The position numbers and the translations under genes are program-made. The notes below the pieces were generated by a model, which saw nothing but the letters and a program-made list of their open reading frames with translations, did no database searches and was not told where the DNA came from. This document shows positions 27,049-36,800 of a stretch of 64,000 nucleotides of DNA, one piece after another; the first letter of the stretch is position 1, and every line of letters starts with the position of its first letter. The stretch is from Acidobacteriota bacterium (GTDB lineage: Bacteria; Acidobacteriota; Terriglobia; Acidiferrales; UBA7541): positions 27,780-91,779 of the forward strand of contig JABCZR010000023.1 of assembly GCA_013289585.1 (NCBI GenBank), written 5' to 3'.

Positions 27049-29178
27049 TTATCTGGCGGGGCTGGCTGAATCAAGCTTTAATCGTGCTGTACCGCCGCTT
27101 CCCTTGAGAAACCGGGCGACCTCTGCCAACTCCTGCGTCGTCCCGTACCGCGGCAGCGACTCCAGAAAAATTTTACCATAGGGCATGCGCTGGAGCCTGG
27201 TATCCAGCAGCGCGAGAACCCCGCGATCCGTTTTCGTTCGAATCAGGCGCCCGAAGCCCTGTTTGAGCGCCAGCACCGCTTGCGGGACCTGAAATTCCGC
27301 AAAGGGGTTGCGCCCATCCTCCTGCAAAGCCCGCACCCGCGCCGCTACGATCGGATCGCTCGGTACCGCGAACGGAAGCCGGTCTACGATGACGCAGGAA
27401 AGCTGCTCCCCCGGCACATCTACGCCCTGCCAGAAACTTGCCGTCGCAAATAACACCGCCCCATCCGTGTTCTTGAACCGCTCAAGCAGCACAGAGCGTG
27501 GCGCCGTTCCCTGCAGGAGCAGCGGAAAAGGAACTCGCGAACGCACGCGCTCGAATAAATCATTCATCTGCGAATAGCTGGTGAAGAGACAGAACGCGCG
27601 GCCTTCGCTCAGTTCCAGCAATTGCACGATTTCATCCGCCGCCGCAGCCTGAAAACCCGCATCGCGCACATCCGGCATCTTCTTCGGCAGATACAGCAGC
27701 GCCTGACTCGGATAATCGAACTCCGGTGGCAGCGCACGGTCCTTCGCATGATCGATTCCTAGTCGCTGTCGAATGTAATCGAACCGCCCACCCACCGTGA
27801 GCGTCGCCGACGTCAGGATGACCGAATCGAACTGCTCGAACAGCCGTTCCCGCAGAATCTGGCTCACGTCGATGGGCGTGGCCGTCAGGAAGACTCCCTT
27901 ATTCCGCCGCTCATACCAGTAAACAAAGTTCTTCTCGTTCGATTCGAACAGGAATGAAAGCTCCTGCCGCAGTTCGAAACTCCTTCGCGCGATGCGCGTC
28001 AGCTCTTCCGGCTTCTGCGCCAGCGCCGCGAATTCCGTCTCCATGCTTTTCAGGGAGGTCACCAGGGAATCGTAAGCTTCGCGGTTCTGCTCCAGAAAAG
28101 CCTCCCGCTCGTTTCGCGAGAAGGAAAAGCGTCCGTCGCGCGGCGGAAATAATTCGAAGAAGCCCCGGCTGCGCTCGCGAATCCGCTGCGTCTTTCGCAG
28201 CAGTGACGGCGTGCCCAGGTGCAGCAAACGCAGCGTCTGATCCGCGTCCCGCGCCAGTTCCTCAAACCGGTAATTCGAAATCTGTCGCCCGAAATAGTCG
28301 CTGGCCACGTCTTCCATCTCATGCGCTTCATCGAACACCACCGCCGAGTACTCCGGGAGGATGCTCCCAAAATCATCTTGCTTCAGCGCCAGATCCGCAA
28401 AAAACAGATGATGGTTCACAATGATCAGGTCGGCCTCTTTGGCACGCTGCTGCATTCCGGTTATAAAACAGGGATTAAACGACGGGCAATTCTTGCCCGT
28501 GCACGTGTCCCTTCTCGCGTCCAACTTCCCCCAAAGCTGCGAGTCATCCGGCAAAAACGTCAGCTCCGCGCGGTCGCCCGTCTCCGTCAATTTCGACCAA
28601 TCCTTGATTTGCCGGAACGCATCCAGCTCCTCCATGCCGCTCAGCAGGGCCTGATCCTGCATCTGATTCAGCTTGGAGATGCATAGAAAATTAGCGCGCC
28701 CTTTCATCACCGCCACCTTCAGGTTGGGCGCGAAATGTTTCTGTAGAAACGGAATGTCTTTCTGATAGAGCTGCTCTTGAAGGGATTTTGTCGCCGTCGA
28801 AATGACTACGCGCCGCCCGCTGCAAATCGCCGGCACGAGATAGGCCAGGGTCTTCCCCGTGCCCGTGCCCGCCTCCACGATCGCGTGATGGTGCGTTTCG
28901 AACGCATCATTCACCAGCTCCGCCATCTCCAGTTGCCCCGGCCGGTGCTCGTAGTCGGCGCTGACTGTGGTGCGGTCAAATCCGCCTCTCATGCATTTTT
29001 CAAGGAATCCGCCCGGCCCAAACACTTCCTGCATGGACGGCTTGGCGGTTCCCCCAGCTGATCCCTCCGCGGCACCTTGCACCGCTTCGGCAATCGCTGT
29101 GGGATCGTCCTCAACCGGAAATGGCTCGCGCACACGGGCTTTCCCGCCCCGTTTTTCTTTTGCCTCCGGAGGAATCAT
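27049..29178 (-). CDS. DinG/XPD-type ATP-dependent helicase
   Basis: 709 residues. Walker A is EAGTGTGKT with residues 103-110 as the loop, and DEAH is at 283-286. Four cysteines (166, 226, 231 and 237, the last three in CTGKNCPSFNPC) fit the 4Fe-4S cluster of XPD/DinG helicases between motifs I and II. The C-terminal helicase domain ends with QGFGRLIRTKTDRG. This family unwinds DNA 5' to 3' and acts on R-loops and G-quadruplexes. The first about 75 residues are an unusual charged extension. It is upstream of queD on the same strand. Confidence 0.9.
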   Translation of the reverse strand: MIPPEAKEKRGGKARVREPFPVEDDPTAIAEAVQGAAEGSAGGTAKPSMQEVFGPGGFLEKCMRGGFDRTTVSADYEHRPGQLEMAELVNDAFETHHHAIVEAGTGTGKTLAYLVPAICSGRRVVISTATKSLQEQLYQKDIPFLQKHFAPNLKVAVMKGRANFLCISKLNQMQDQALLSGMEELDAFRQIKDWSKLTETGDRAELTFLPDDSQLWGKLDARRDTCTGKNCPSFNPCFITGMQQRAKEADLIIVNHHLFFADLALKQDDFGSILPEYSAVVFDEAHEMEDVASDYFGRQISNYRFEELARDADQTLRLLHLGTPSLLRKTQRIRERSRGFFELFPPRDGRFSFSRNEREAFLEQNREAYDSLVTSLKSMETEFAALAQKPEELTRIARRSFELRQELSFLFESNEKNFVYWYERRNKGVFLTATPIDVSQILRERLFEQFDSVILTSATLTVGGRFDYIRQRLGIDHAKDRALPPEFDYPSQALLYLPKKMPDVRDAGFQAAAADEIVQLLELSEGRAFCLFTSYSQMNDLFERVRSRVPFPLLLQGTAPRSVLLERFKNTDGAVLFATASFWQGVDVPGEQLSCVIVDRLPFAVPSDPIVAARVRALQEDGRNPFAEFQVPQAVLALKQGFGRLIRTKTDRGVLALLDTRLQRMPYGKIFLESLPRYGTTQELAEVARFLKGSGGTARLKLDSASPAR

Positions 29179-29456
29179 CGCCGAATTAGATACGCGCTTC
29201 GCCAGATAACCGCCTTCATTCCCGCTTCGCGAATGGGAGAGACCAGTAACGATAACATAACCTCACCGCTTGCTCTTGTCGCACTCCCACAAGGCAGCCC
29301 TGCGCATCTCTCTCGATTCATGCCATTTAGCAGTTGAACACTTCGCCGCTTTTTGCGATTCACCCCGGATTCGGGCGCGTTACATTCAAACTGTTATCTA
29401 AAGCGTTTTCCTTCCCAGGTCTGGCAAACGCAGGGTAGTCTAGTGTGGGGTGCCAC

Positions 29457-30935
29457 ATGAATCGTAGCAAAGCTCTGCTTCTCATTCTCCTGACCGCCTC
29501 GCTTGCCTTAGCCGCCTGCAGCGGTCCATCAGGCTCGCATGTCTGCACCGTCAACTGCACCACCGGCGATGCCACCGTCAGCTTCACGCTGGCCGCCGTG
29601 CCCATCGCTCCTCAGCCGGCTACCTCCATCCTCTCGTTCGCCGTCACCCTCAACGGGATCAAGCTGACTCCGGCTACGGGCGGTACGGATGTTAACGTTC
29701 CCCTTAACACTTCCACCTTTGTTGTTGATTTGACGCGTCTCCAGAGCGACTCCGCCTTCGCCGGCCAGGTGCTGGCAAACATTCCTGCCGGAACCTACAA
29801 CCAGATCACCGTTGGAATAGCGAGCGCCGTCGTTACCTATTGCACCAACGCGGGCGTCTCGGCTGGCTGTGACCCACTCAGTATCAAGCAGGTCAGCGAG
29901 CCTTTCGCGACGATTACCCCCGCCACTTTCTCGGCGACCTTCACCTCTGGCCAGCAAACCGGCATCCAGATCCGCTTTGACATCGGCAAAGCCTTGACCA
30001 TCAACACGGTCACCCAAGCCGTAACAGCGGTAAACCTCGGCGCCACAAATGTCATGACCACCGTCGCGCTCCCCCCGCTTCTCTCCAGCCTCGCCACTGG
30101 CCAGTTGGATTTCGTCGAAGACTTTACCGGCGTAGTCACCGCCGCAAGCGCCACGTCCGTCACCGTGCAAACATCCTTGCGTGGCTCCATCACCGCAAAT
30201 GTAACGCCAACTACTATCGGGTCTCCAAATTGCGTCATCGACAACAAGGCTTGCGTGGCAACAGTAGGTCAGATCGCCAGCATTGACACGGTCCTCAACA
30301 ACGATGGCACTTTCTCTTTGCTGGAATACGACCCCCTCTCCGAGACCAGTGCCGACGTCGTCGAAGGAATAGTCACCGCCACACCGCTCACGTCCAATCA
30401 ATTCGATATCGTTGCAAATGATATCCTCGTCGCCTCGCTCGGCAGCGTCATCGGAACCAGCCTCGGCGTCGGCGCACCTGTACACGTCACACTGAACCTC
30501 GGCACGAATTTCTTCGTCATAGACACCAAAGGCTTGACGCCCATTCCGGCAACAAACTTCCAGGGCAGTCAGTCCGCAACCGATATCCTTCCTGGCCAAA
30601 CCGTCGCCCTTCGCGTGACCAGTTTCACCGCGGCGACTGCCACCGTCCCCGCCCAAATCACTGTGGACGCTGTCGTCCTCCGCTTCACTCGTGTCGCAGG
30701 GGCCGTCTCGTCCGCCACTAGCCTGACTTTTAACATGCAGTCCTTGCCGCTCTTTTTCGGCCCCACAAACTCGTTTCAAACCCAGCTTTACAGCGGCTCG
30801 CCAAGCACCTATTTCGACGGCATAACGCCGGGAACTAATCTGACGGTCGGCAATACTGCCGCGACGCGCGCGCTGTACTTCGGCCCGACGGTCACACCCG
30901 CATTCACCGCCGCCAAAGTCCGCCAGTTCCAGTGA
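29457..30935 (+). CDS. Large secreted lipoprotein (DUF4382/DUF5666-like)
   Basis: 492 residues from the ATG at 29457. The N terminus is a lipoprotein signal peptide with lipobox LAAC and lipidated Cys21. The mature part is Thr/Val/Ala-rich beta sandwich, with AVTLNGIKLTPATGG and NIPAGTYNQITVGI near 55-120, as in DUF4382 domains. Repeated short beta domains near 215-430 look DUF5666-like (DFTGVVTAASATSVTVQ). It is probably anchored on the periplasmic side or at the cell surface. A hairpin terminator follows 27 bases after the stop. The function is unknown. Confidence 0.78.
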   Translation: MNRSKALLLILLTASLALAACSGPSGSHVCTVNCTTGDATVSFTLAAVPIAPQPATSILSFAVTLNGIKLTPATGGTDVNVPLNTSTFVVDLTRLQSDSAFAGQVLANIPAGTYNQITVGIASAVVTYCTNAGVSAGCDPLSIKQVSEPFATITPATFSATFTSGQQTGIQIRFDIGKALTINTVTQAVTAVNLGATNVMTTVALPPLLSSLATGQLDFVEDFTGVVTAASATSVTVQTSLRGSITANVTPTTIGSPNCVIDNKACVATVGQIASIDTVLNNDGTFSLLEYDPLSETSADVVEGIVTATPLTSNQFDIVANDILVASLGSVIGTSLGVGAPVHVTLNLGTNFFVIDTKGLTPIPATNFQGSQSATDILPGQTVALRVTSFTAATATVPAQITVDAVVLRFTRVAGAVSSATSLTFNMQSLPLFFGPTNSFQTQLYSGSPSTYFDGITPGTNLTVGNTAATRALYFGPTVTPAFTAAKVRQFQ

Positions 30936-30961
30936 TTTCTCCGCCTCCGCAAAAGGCAAAC

Positions 30962-31001
30962 GGGCCCGCTGACGATCTCATCAGCGGGCCCGTTCTCTTT
31001 T
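30962..31001 (+). terminator. Rho-independent terminator after the lipoprotein gene
   Basis: GGGCCCGCTGA (30962-30972) pairs perfectly with TCAGCGGGCCC (30981-30991) around an eight-base loop, followed by a T-rich stretch to 31001. Confidence 0.9.
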
Positions 31002-31081
31002 CCCTTTAGGAATTTCTAATTCCCGACAGCTCCGGATCTCCTCTGTCTAACAACCAATCACTGGAAACCCATAACTGTCTT

Positions 31082-32770
31082 TCACGCCGGCTGCACCCCA
31101 CCCATCGTCGTACTGGGCGGCAGCGGCGGCGTATACGGCCCCGACGGCATTCCCGGCGCAATCACTGGCTGCAACCGCCGGTAAACCACCAGCGAAATCG
31201 CGCCAATCCCCCAGAACGCTGCACCATACTTGAACACCCAGCCCACGTGCGGAATCATCGTGCACAAACGCAGCAGCACAAAACCCACCACCATCCGCCC
31301 GACCAACGGCCAAATCTCCTGCGTGCGCCCCATCAGCCATTGCCCGATCAGCGCGGCCACCACAATCTGCCCGAAATGCAACGCCGCGAACCATAGAAAG
31401 AGCGTCGAGATCCCAATGAACAGTCCGACCACCGTGACGCACGCAATCAATGCCGCGATTGGCAGGCCGCACCCCACCAGTATCCCCAGCCCCGCCGCCG
31501 CGCCATATTGCTCCGTGGCTTTCACCGCTTCTTCCGAGAAGTTCGGCATCAGCGCGAACAACACCAGCCCGAACAAGATGTATGCCGAGGCCCAGATCAC
31601 TTGCCAGATGTAATAGCTGCTGTCGCGATATTCCTTCCTATGCTCCATCTGCTTGAATTCCACCGGCGACGCCAGCTTCGCCGACGATGAAACCTCCGCC
31701 GGCTTATCGCCTTCAAAGTGAATTGGCCCGCCCACCTGCGCGTTCGCGCCGATAATCAACGTGTGCCCCTTCTCCCGGATGCCGCCCTCCACGGCGCCAT
31801 TCACGTTAATTCCAGTTCCAAAAAAGAGAATGTCCCGGCCCACGTGCCCGTCAATCGCTAGCGAGTCGCCAAACATGGTAACGCTGCCTCCGACTTTTCC
31901 CGTCGACTCCACCGTCACCACATCGCCGAACCACATCATGTTTTTCCCCACGCTTCCGGAAATCACTGCGGTGTTCCCTGCCGAACGCACATTGCCGTCC
32001 ACCGTCCCGCGAACCTGCAAATACCTTCCTGCGCTGATTACGTCTCCCGTCACCTGCCCGTTAATTTCAATATCTTTCCCTGCCGCAAATACATCGCCCT
32101 CCACCCTGCCTTCGATCTTTACGCGCTCGCCGGAAAGATAAACATCGCCTTTGATGATTTCATCCTTGTTCACCGTGGGGCTCTGCCCTTTGCGAAACTC
32201 CGTCGCCGAAGCCGCCGGCGGCATCGACACCACCGTGCACAAACCAGCGAAGACCAGCGCCAGCGCTGATCCGCGCCGGATGCGCCGCCGGAAGACCAGC
32301 GCACCCAGTCCCGCCAGCGTCAGCATTGCCAGTACCTCGAGGAGTGTGATCACGGATTGCCATCCTTTCCACATGGTGCCCTGAAAAATCAGCAGGCCCA
32401 GCAGGTTCGATCCGCCGAATCCCGCCTGCTCCAACTGCGTCTGCCAGAGCAGGATATATTGTGTATAAAATGCGTAGACTCCCGTTGCCGCCAGCCCAAA
32501 CACCAATCCCCAAATCCATTGCATCGATCGCCGCGCTTTTTCCTGGAATTGCGCCAGCCGCGATGGCAGCGGCTCGTCTTCTTCCAGCATCGCGCGCGTC
32601 AACAGCCGCGATTCGCGCTCCATCGCGCGCAGCAGCGTCCGGCAAGCCACGCATTCCTGCGTGTGCGCCGACACTTCCAGCCCACGCGCGCGGTCCAATT
32701 GCCGCTCGATATACAGCAGGCACGTCATTTCGTCCAGATGCTTCGATTTCTCTTCCGGTGTCTGGCTCAC
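31082..32770 (-). CDS. Zinc-finger anti-sigma factor fused to a bactofilin-like beta-helix and a membrane domain
   Basis: 562 residues in four parts. The zf-HC2 finger has His36, Cys40 and Cys43, the same spacing as in the other anti-sigma of this window. Two to three membrane helices follow at about 84-105, 125-150 and 170-185. Residues about 200-350 are short beta-helix turns (VKIEGRVEGDVFAAGKDIEI, then VTGDVISAGRYLQVRG), as in bactofilins. A C-terminal polytopic domain (about 385-530) has four or more helices, then a Pro-rich tail. It overlaps the ECF sigma gene by four bases. Inference: assembly or binding state of the beta-helix outside the cytoplasm could control sigma release. Confidence 0.83.
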   Translation of the reverse strand: MSQTPEEKSKHLDEMTCLLYIERQLDRARGLEVSAHTQECVACRTLLRAMERESRLLTRAMLEEDEPLPSRLAQFQEKARRSMQWIWGLVFGLAATGVYAFYTQYILLWQTQLEQAGFGGSNLLGLLIFQGTMWKGWQSVITLLEVLAMLTLAGLGALVFRRRIRRGSALALVFAGLCTVVSMPPAASATEFRKGQSPTVNKDEIIKGDVYLSGERVKIEGRVEGDVFAAGKDIEINGQVTGDVISAGRYLQVRGTVDGNVRSAGNTAVISGSVGKNMMWFGDVVTVESTGKVGGSVTMFGDSLAIDGHVGRDILFFGTGINVNGAVEGGIREKGHTLIIGANAQVGGPIHFEGDKPAEVSSSAKLASPVEFKQMEHRKEYRDSSYYIWQVIWASAYILFGLVLFALMPNFSEEAVKATEQYGAAAGLGILVGCGLPIAALIACVTVVGLFIGISTLFLWFAALHFGQIVVAALIGQWLMGRTQEIWPLVGRMVVGFVLLRLCTMIPHVGWVFKYGAAFWGIGAISLVVYRRLQPVIAPGMPSGPYTPPLPPSTTMGGVQPA

Positions 32771-33375
32771 GAAGCTCCTCCCGCAGCCAACGCGCTGCCG
32801 CCTTCCAGGGCCTGCCGCAGTTCATGCCGGGCACGCAGCAGCACCACGCCCACAAAGGCGCGCCGCACTCCCAGCGCATCGGCGATTTCGTCGTAGCTCA
32901 TGTCTGAGTAATAGCGCATCACCAGCGCCATGCGCGCCCGCGCGCCCAGCTTCTCCAGCGCTTTGCGCACTTCCTCGCTGGTGCGCTGCTCGATCAGCCG
33001 TTCCAGTTGGCTGGGGTCCGGATGCTCCAACGGCACATTTTCCAGGTCCCCGGTTTCCTTGTCCTGCCTTGTCCTCCGCCGCCGCAGCGAATCCCAGCAG
33101 TGGTTCGCCGCCACTTTATACAGCCAGGCGGTAAAAGACCGCGTCGTATCGTACTGGTTCAATTTTCCGCGTAATTTCATGAATACTTCCATCGTGGCGT
33201 CTTCCGCGTCTTCCCTTGTCGGCAGCGCGCGCCGGCAGAATCGGAAAATCGCCGGAGCGTAGTCGTGATACAGCTGCCCCCAGGCCTCGGCGTCACCCGC
33301 CCTGGCCCGGGCGATCACCTCCGTCGGCTCCATCGTTCCCGGCGCACTCATCCGGCCTGGTCTCTGTGTTTCCAT
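32767..33375 (-). CDS. ECF-type RNA polymerase sigma factor (system 2)
   Basis: 202 residues. Region 2 spans about 20-95, with WGQLYHDYAPAIFRFCRR, EDAEDATMEVFMKL and FTAWLYKVAANHCWD. Region 4 spans about 130-190, with KLGARARMALVMRYYSDMSYDEIADALGV and an HTH ending VLLRARHELRQ. In-frame ATGs also occur at residues 9 and 15, so the exact start is uncertain. The stop overlaps the anti-sigma start by four bases. It is divergent from the large TonB-dependent receptor gene, which is a possible target. Confidence 0.92.
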   Translation of the reverse strand: METQRPGRMSAPGTMEPTEVIARARAGDAEAWGQLYHDYAPAIFRFCRRALPTREDAEDATMEVFMKLRGKLNQYDTTRSFTAWLYKVAANHCWDSLRRRRTRQDKETGDLENVPLEHPDPSQLERLIEQRTSEEVRKALEKLGARARMALVMRYYSDMSYDEIADALGVRRAFVGVVLLRARHELRQALEGGSALAAGGAS

Positions 33376-33861
33376 AGACTAGTACGCAGCCCACCCTCAA
33401 AAACTTACGCAAACTTAACAATTCGCTATAACGCAATACCCGGCTATCCCTCCCCGGGTCAGCACTCTACCAGAAACACCTCGGCGGGCTAAGTCTCCCA
33501 GCAATATCCCTCTCCGCCGCCCTGCACAGCTCATTCTGTGGCCCCATCACGCCCGCCAACCATCACTTTTTCCGCTACTCGCTATGCAATTCATTATCCT
33601 TGACACTTGCAGCATTTGCGGAGTAAAACTCGCCTTACTAAGTCAGTTCGGCTTGTATGTTGTGGCGTTTTTTGAACCGAAAAGAAAGCGAGCTGGTCCG
33701 GGGAGCTTGTTTTCATCTTCTGCTGTAGGTTCAGATCTTTGAGCCGATAGCGAACGGTTCGCCATGCGATCTTTCAGTCATTTTTTCGTTCTTCAAAGCA
33801 TGCGGCTGCAGAGCCGTATGTGCGTGGTGTTTTTTTGATCTCGATGAGGGGGGTGTTGCTT
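33376..33861 (+). other. Divergent intergenic region between ECF sigma and TonB receptor
   Basis: 485 bases without a convincing gene on either strand. It must hold the promoter of the sigma gene (minus strand) and that of the receptor (plus strand). A sigma70-like promoter is visible at 33600-33629, leaving a receptor leader of about 225 bases. I see no riboswitch or known RNA fold in the leader. Confidence 0.6.
33600..33629 (+). promoter_or_regulatory. Putative sigma70 promoter for the TonB-dependent receptor
   Basis: A perfect TTGACA (33600-33605) is followed after 18 bases by TAAAAC (33624-33629), a four-of-six match to the -10 box. Transcription would begin near 33636. Confidence 0.5.
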
Positions 33862-36800
33862 ATGAAGCGTCTAGTCCTGGCTGTCCTTGTAGTGCTTTCC
33901 TTAACGGTGGCGGCAAATGCGCAAACGTTCCGCGGCGCCATCAACGGTACGGTAACTGACCCATCCGGCGCGGTCGTTCCTAACGCCGCCGTGAAGGCCA
34001 CGGAAACCGCCACCGGAATTGATCATAATGCCGTTACCACGACGGATGGAGCCTTCTCTTTCCAGGACATGCCGCTCGGCTTCTACAATGTCTCTGTCAC
34101 CGCCGCGGGTTTCCCCGTTTACACCGTGGATAAGGTCGAGGTCGTCGCCGGCTCCATCTACACCTTGGCCGTCAAATTGAGCCTCCAGCAGCAAACCACG
34201 ACCGTCGAAGTCTCCGCGGCCGCCCTCACCCTCGACACTACTACCCAAGTGCAGACCATGACGATCTCCTCGAATGTCGTCCAGGACGTTCCGCTCAACG
34301 GGCGCGACTTTACGCAGCTCATTGCCGTCACTCCCGGCTACGGTGGCTATTCCGTCGGCGGCTTTGGCTCTCTCAATGGAACCCGTCCCAACCAGATGAA
34401 CTGGCAGATTGACGGCGTGGACAACAACGACTTCTGGCACAACATCCCGGCGGTGAACCAGGGCGGCGTCTCCGGTATTGCCGGCGTCGTCCTGCCGATC
34501 GATTCCATCGACGAATTCTCGGCCCAGACGCAATCCGGCGCGGAAGCCGGACGCAACGCTGGCGGCACAGTGAACTTGGTCATCAAATCCGGGTCGAATA
34601 GCATTCACGGTTCGGCTTACTACTACAACCGCAACGAATATTACGCCGCCAAATCGCCTTTCTTCGCGCCCAGCGCTACCGTCACAAAGGCCCCGCCGCT
34701 CCGCAATGAAAACTATGGATTCTCCGTTGGCGGCCCCTTCATCAAGAACAAGCTCTTTTATTTCGCTTCTTATGAAAAGCAGCAGTACATTATTGGGCTC
34801 TCCGGAATTGCCACCGAGCCTTCCGACGCCTGGGTCTCCTTGGCTCAGGGTTTGCTCGCCAACTGCGCAAATCCGCCATCCTGCACCTCGAAGTATGGCT
34901 CTTATGCCCCTGTTAATGCGGCCAGCTTCACTCCCAACCTGATCGGCCCGACCGGCTTTTGGCCGAGGTCCGGCGCTGGAAGTATCGCCGCCCTCCCGGC
35001 CACCAACAATAACTACTTCAGCCCTGTCGCTTCTACGGGCTACAGTTACAACGGCGTCGCCAGAGTGGATTACCAGATTAATGACAAAAACCACCTCTAT
35101 TTCCGCTGGTTCGGAGGGCAGGGTAGCCAGACTGCCCCGCTCGGTGGTAGCCCCGCTCTGGGTACTGCCAGTTCGAACTTGAAGTACTATTTTGAAGTCG
35201 CCCCTATTCACGTTTACAACTACTCGCTGGTTCTGAACACCACGTTTCAATCCAATCTCACCAACCAGATTCTCGTCGGTGGAAATTATTTCAATCAGCT
35301 CTTCCACGACTTCAATAACAGCTTCAATACCCAGGCCATGGGCCTGTTCCTTAGCCCCGACGCCACCAATCATGGCCAACCCATCTTGGGAGCTCCAAAC
35401 ATCGTCATCGGCAATTTCGAGCAGATTGGTCTCACGCCACCGGAAGGCCGCTATGACCTCACTTTGCACCTCACGGACATTGCCTCCTATGTCAGGGGGA
35501 AGCACCAGATGCGCTTTGGGGGTGAGATCCGGCAGGGGCGTGTCAATGAATTCTATCATCGTCGGGGGACCGGAAAGTTTGTCTTTGACGGGCTTCAGGG
35601 ACCTTGGAGTGGGGCTACCGGATGCGGTGCTGCATCTCCTACCGCCGCGTGCACCGCATTGCTAGGAACAAACTCCACAACGAACGTCCTGGCAAATGCC
35701 GAGGCACTAGCCGATTTTCTTGCCGGCGATGTGTCAACTTGCACCGTGCCTGCCGGCCAGCCAGCTAAGTCCGCCTGCGGCTCGTCCATTGCCGTAGGCA
35801 ATCCCGAGCGTTTCATCAAGGTCACTGGCTTCGACCTCTTCTTCTCTGACGCCTGGCAGGTAACTCGGAAGCTCAGTCTGAACCTGGGTATGCGGTACGA
35901 ATACTTCGGGCCGCTCCATAGCGATAACAATGACCTCCCTGTCTTCATCCCGGGGAGAGGGCTCCTCGTTCAAGGTAAAGGCATCAGTAACATCTATCCT
36001 CCGGACAAGAACAATTTCGCTCCGCGGTTCGGTTTTGCCTACCAGCCAACGGGGCGGGGCGACCTCGTTGTCCGCGGCGGAATCGGCGTTTTCTACGACC
36101 AGATCAATATGAACCCGTTCCTGGACTTCCGCCCGCCCATCAATGCGGCCAGCGGCTTGCAGGGCAATCCCACGGGACCTTCTCCCGTATCCACCTACAC
36201 GTTGAGTGGCTACAACTGGCAGACCATCCAGACGACCACTCCGACCGGCTCAATCTTTCCAGCAGTCACGCCTTGCACCAGCTTGAACTTCACTACGGAA
36301 CCTGGCTGCGGCGTTCCGGATTATGTAGGTGGATCGAATCTATATAGCGTCTATTCGGTAAGTCAGAATTTCAAAACCCCCTACTTTTTTAACTATAGCC
36401 TGCAGGTGGAAAAGAGCCTTGGCAATTCAGCCGTCTTGCAAATCGGATATGTCGGCAGCGAGGGACGCAAGCTCAACATTATGAACAACCTCAATCCAAC
36501 CCCGGGGACCGGTGCGACTCCCCTAAAGGGTCCCCTTAATGCCGTCTATCCGAACGTCGGCTCCATCCTTCAGTTGAACAGCACCGGCACCTCCAACTAC
36601 AACGCCCTGCAGACCACCTTCAGGGTGCGTACTTGGCATGGGGTGTCGGCGCAGGCTAGCTACACTTACGGCCATTCCCTGGATGAGATCAGCGAATACC
36701 GTGCCGTCATCGCGGACAGCCTGAATCCCAAGTTTGATTATGGCAACAGCGATTACGACACGCGGCACCTTCTCTCCGTAGGTATCAATTACAATATTCC

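Noticed and set aside
29529..30959. A long open frame (476 codons) on the minus strand
   Set aside because: It lies antisense to the lipoprotein gene, which has a clear signal peptide, lipobox and terminator. The antisense translation is Gly/Arg/Asp-rich and shows no family motif.
33901..35559. A 552-codon minus-strand frame under the TonB-dependent receptor
   Set aside because: The receptor on the plus strand has full domain support. The antisense frame is a by-product of codon bias, with no motif.
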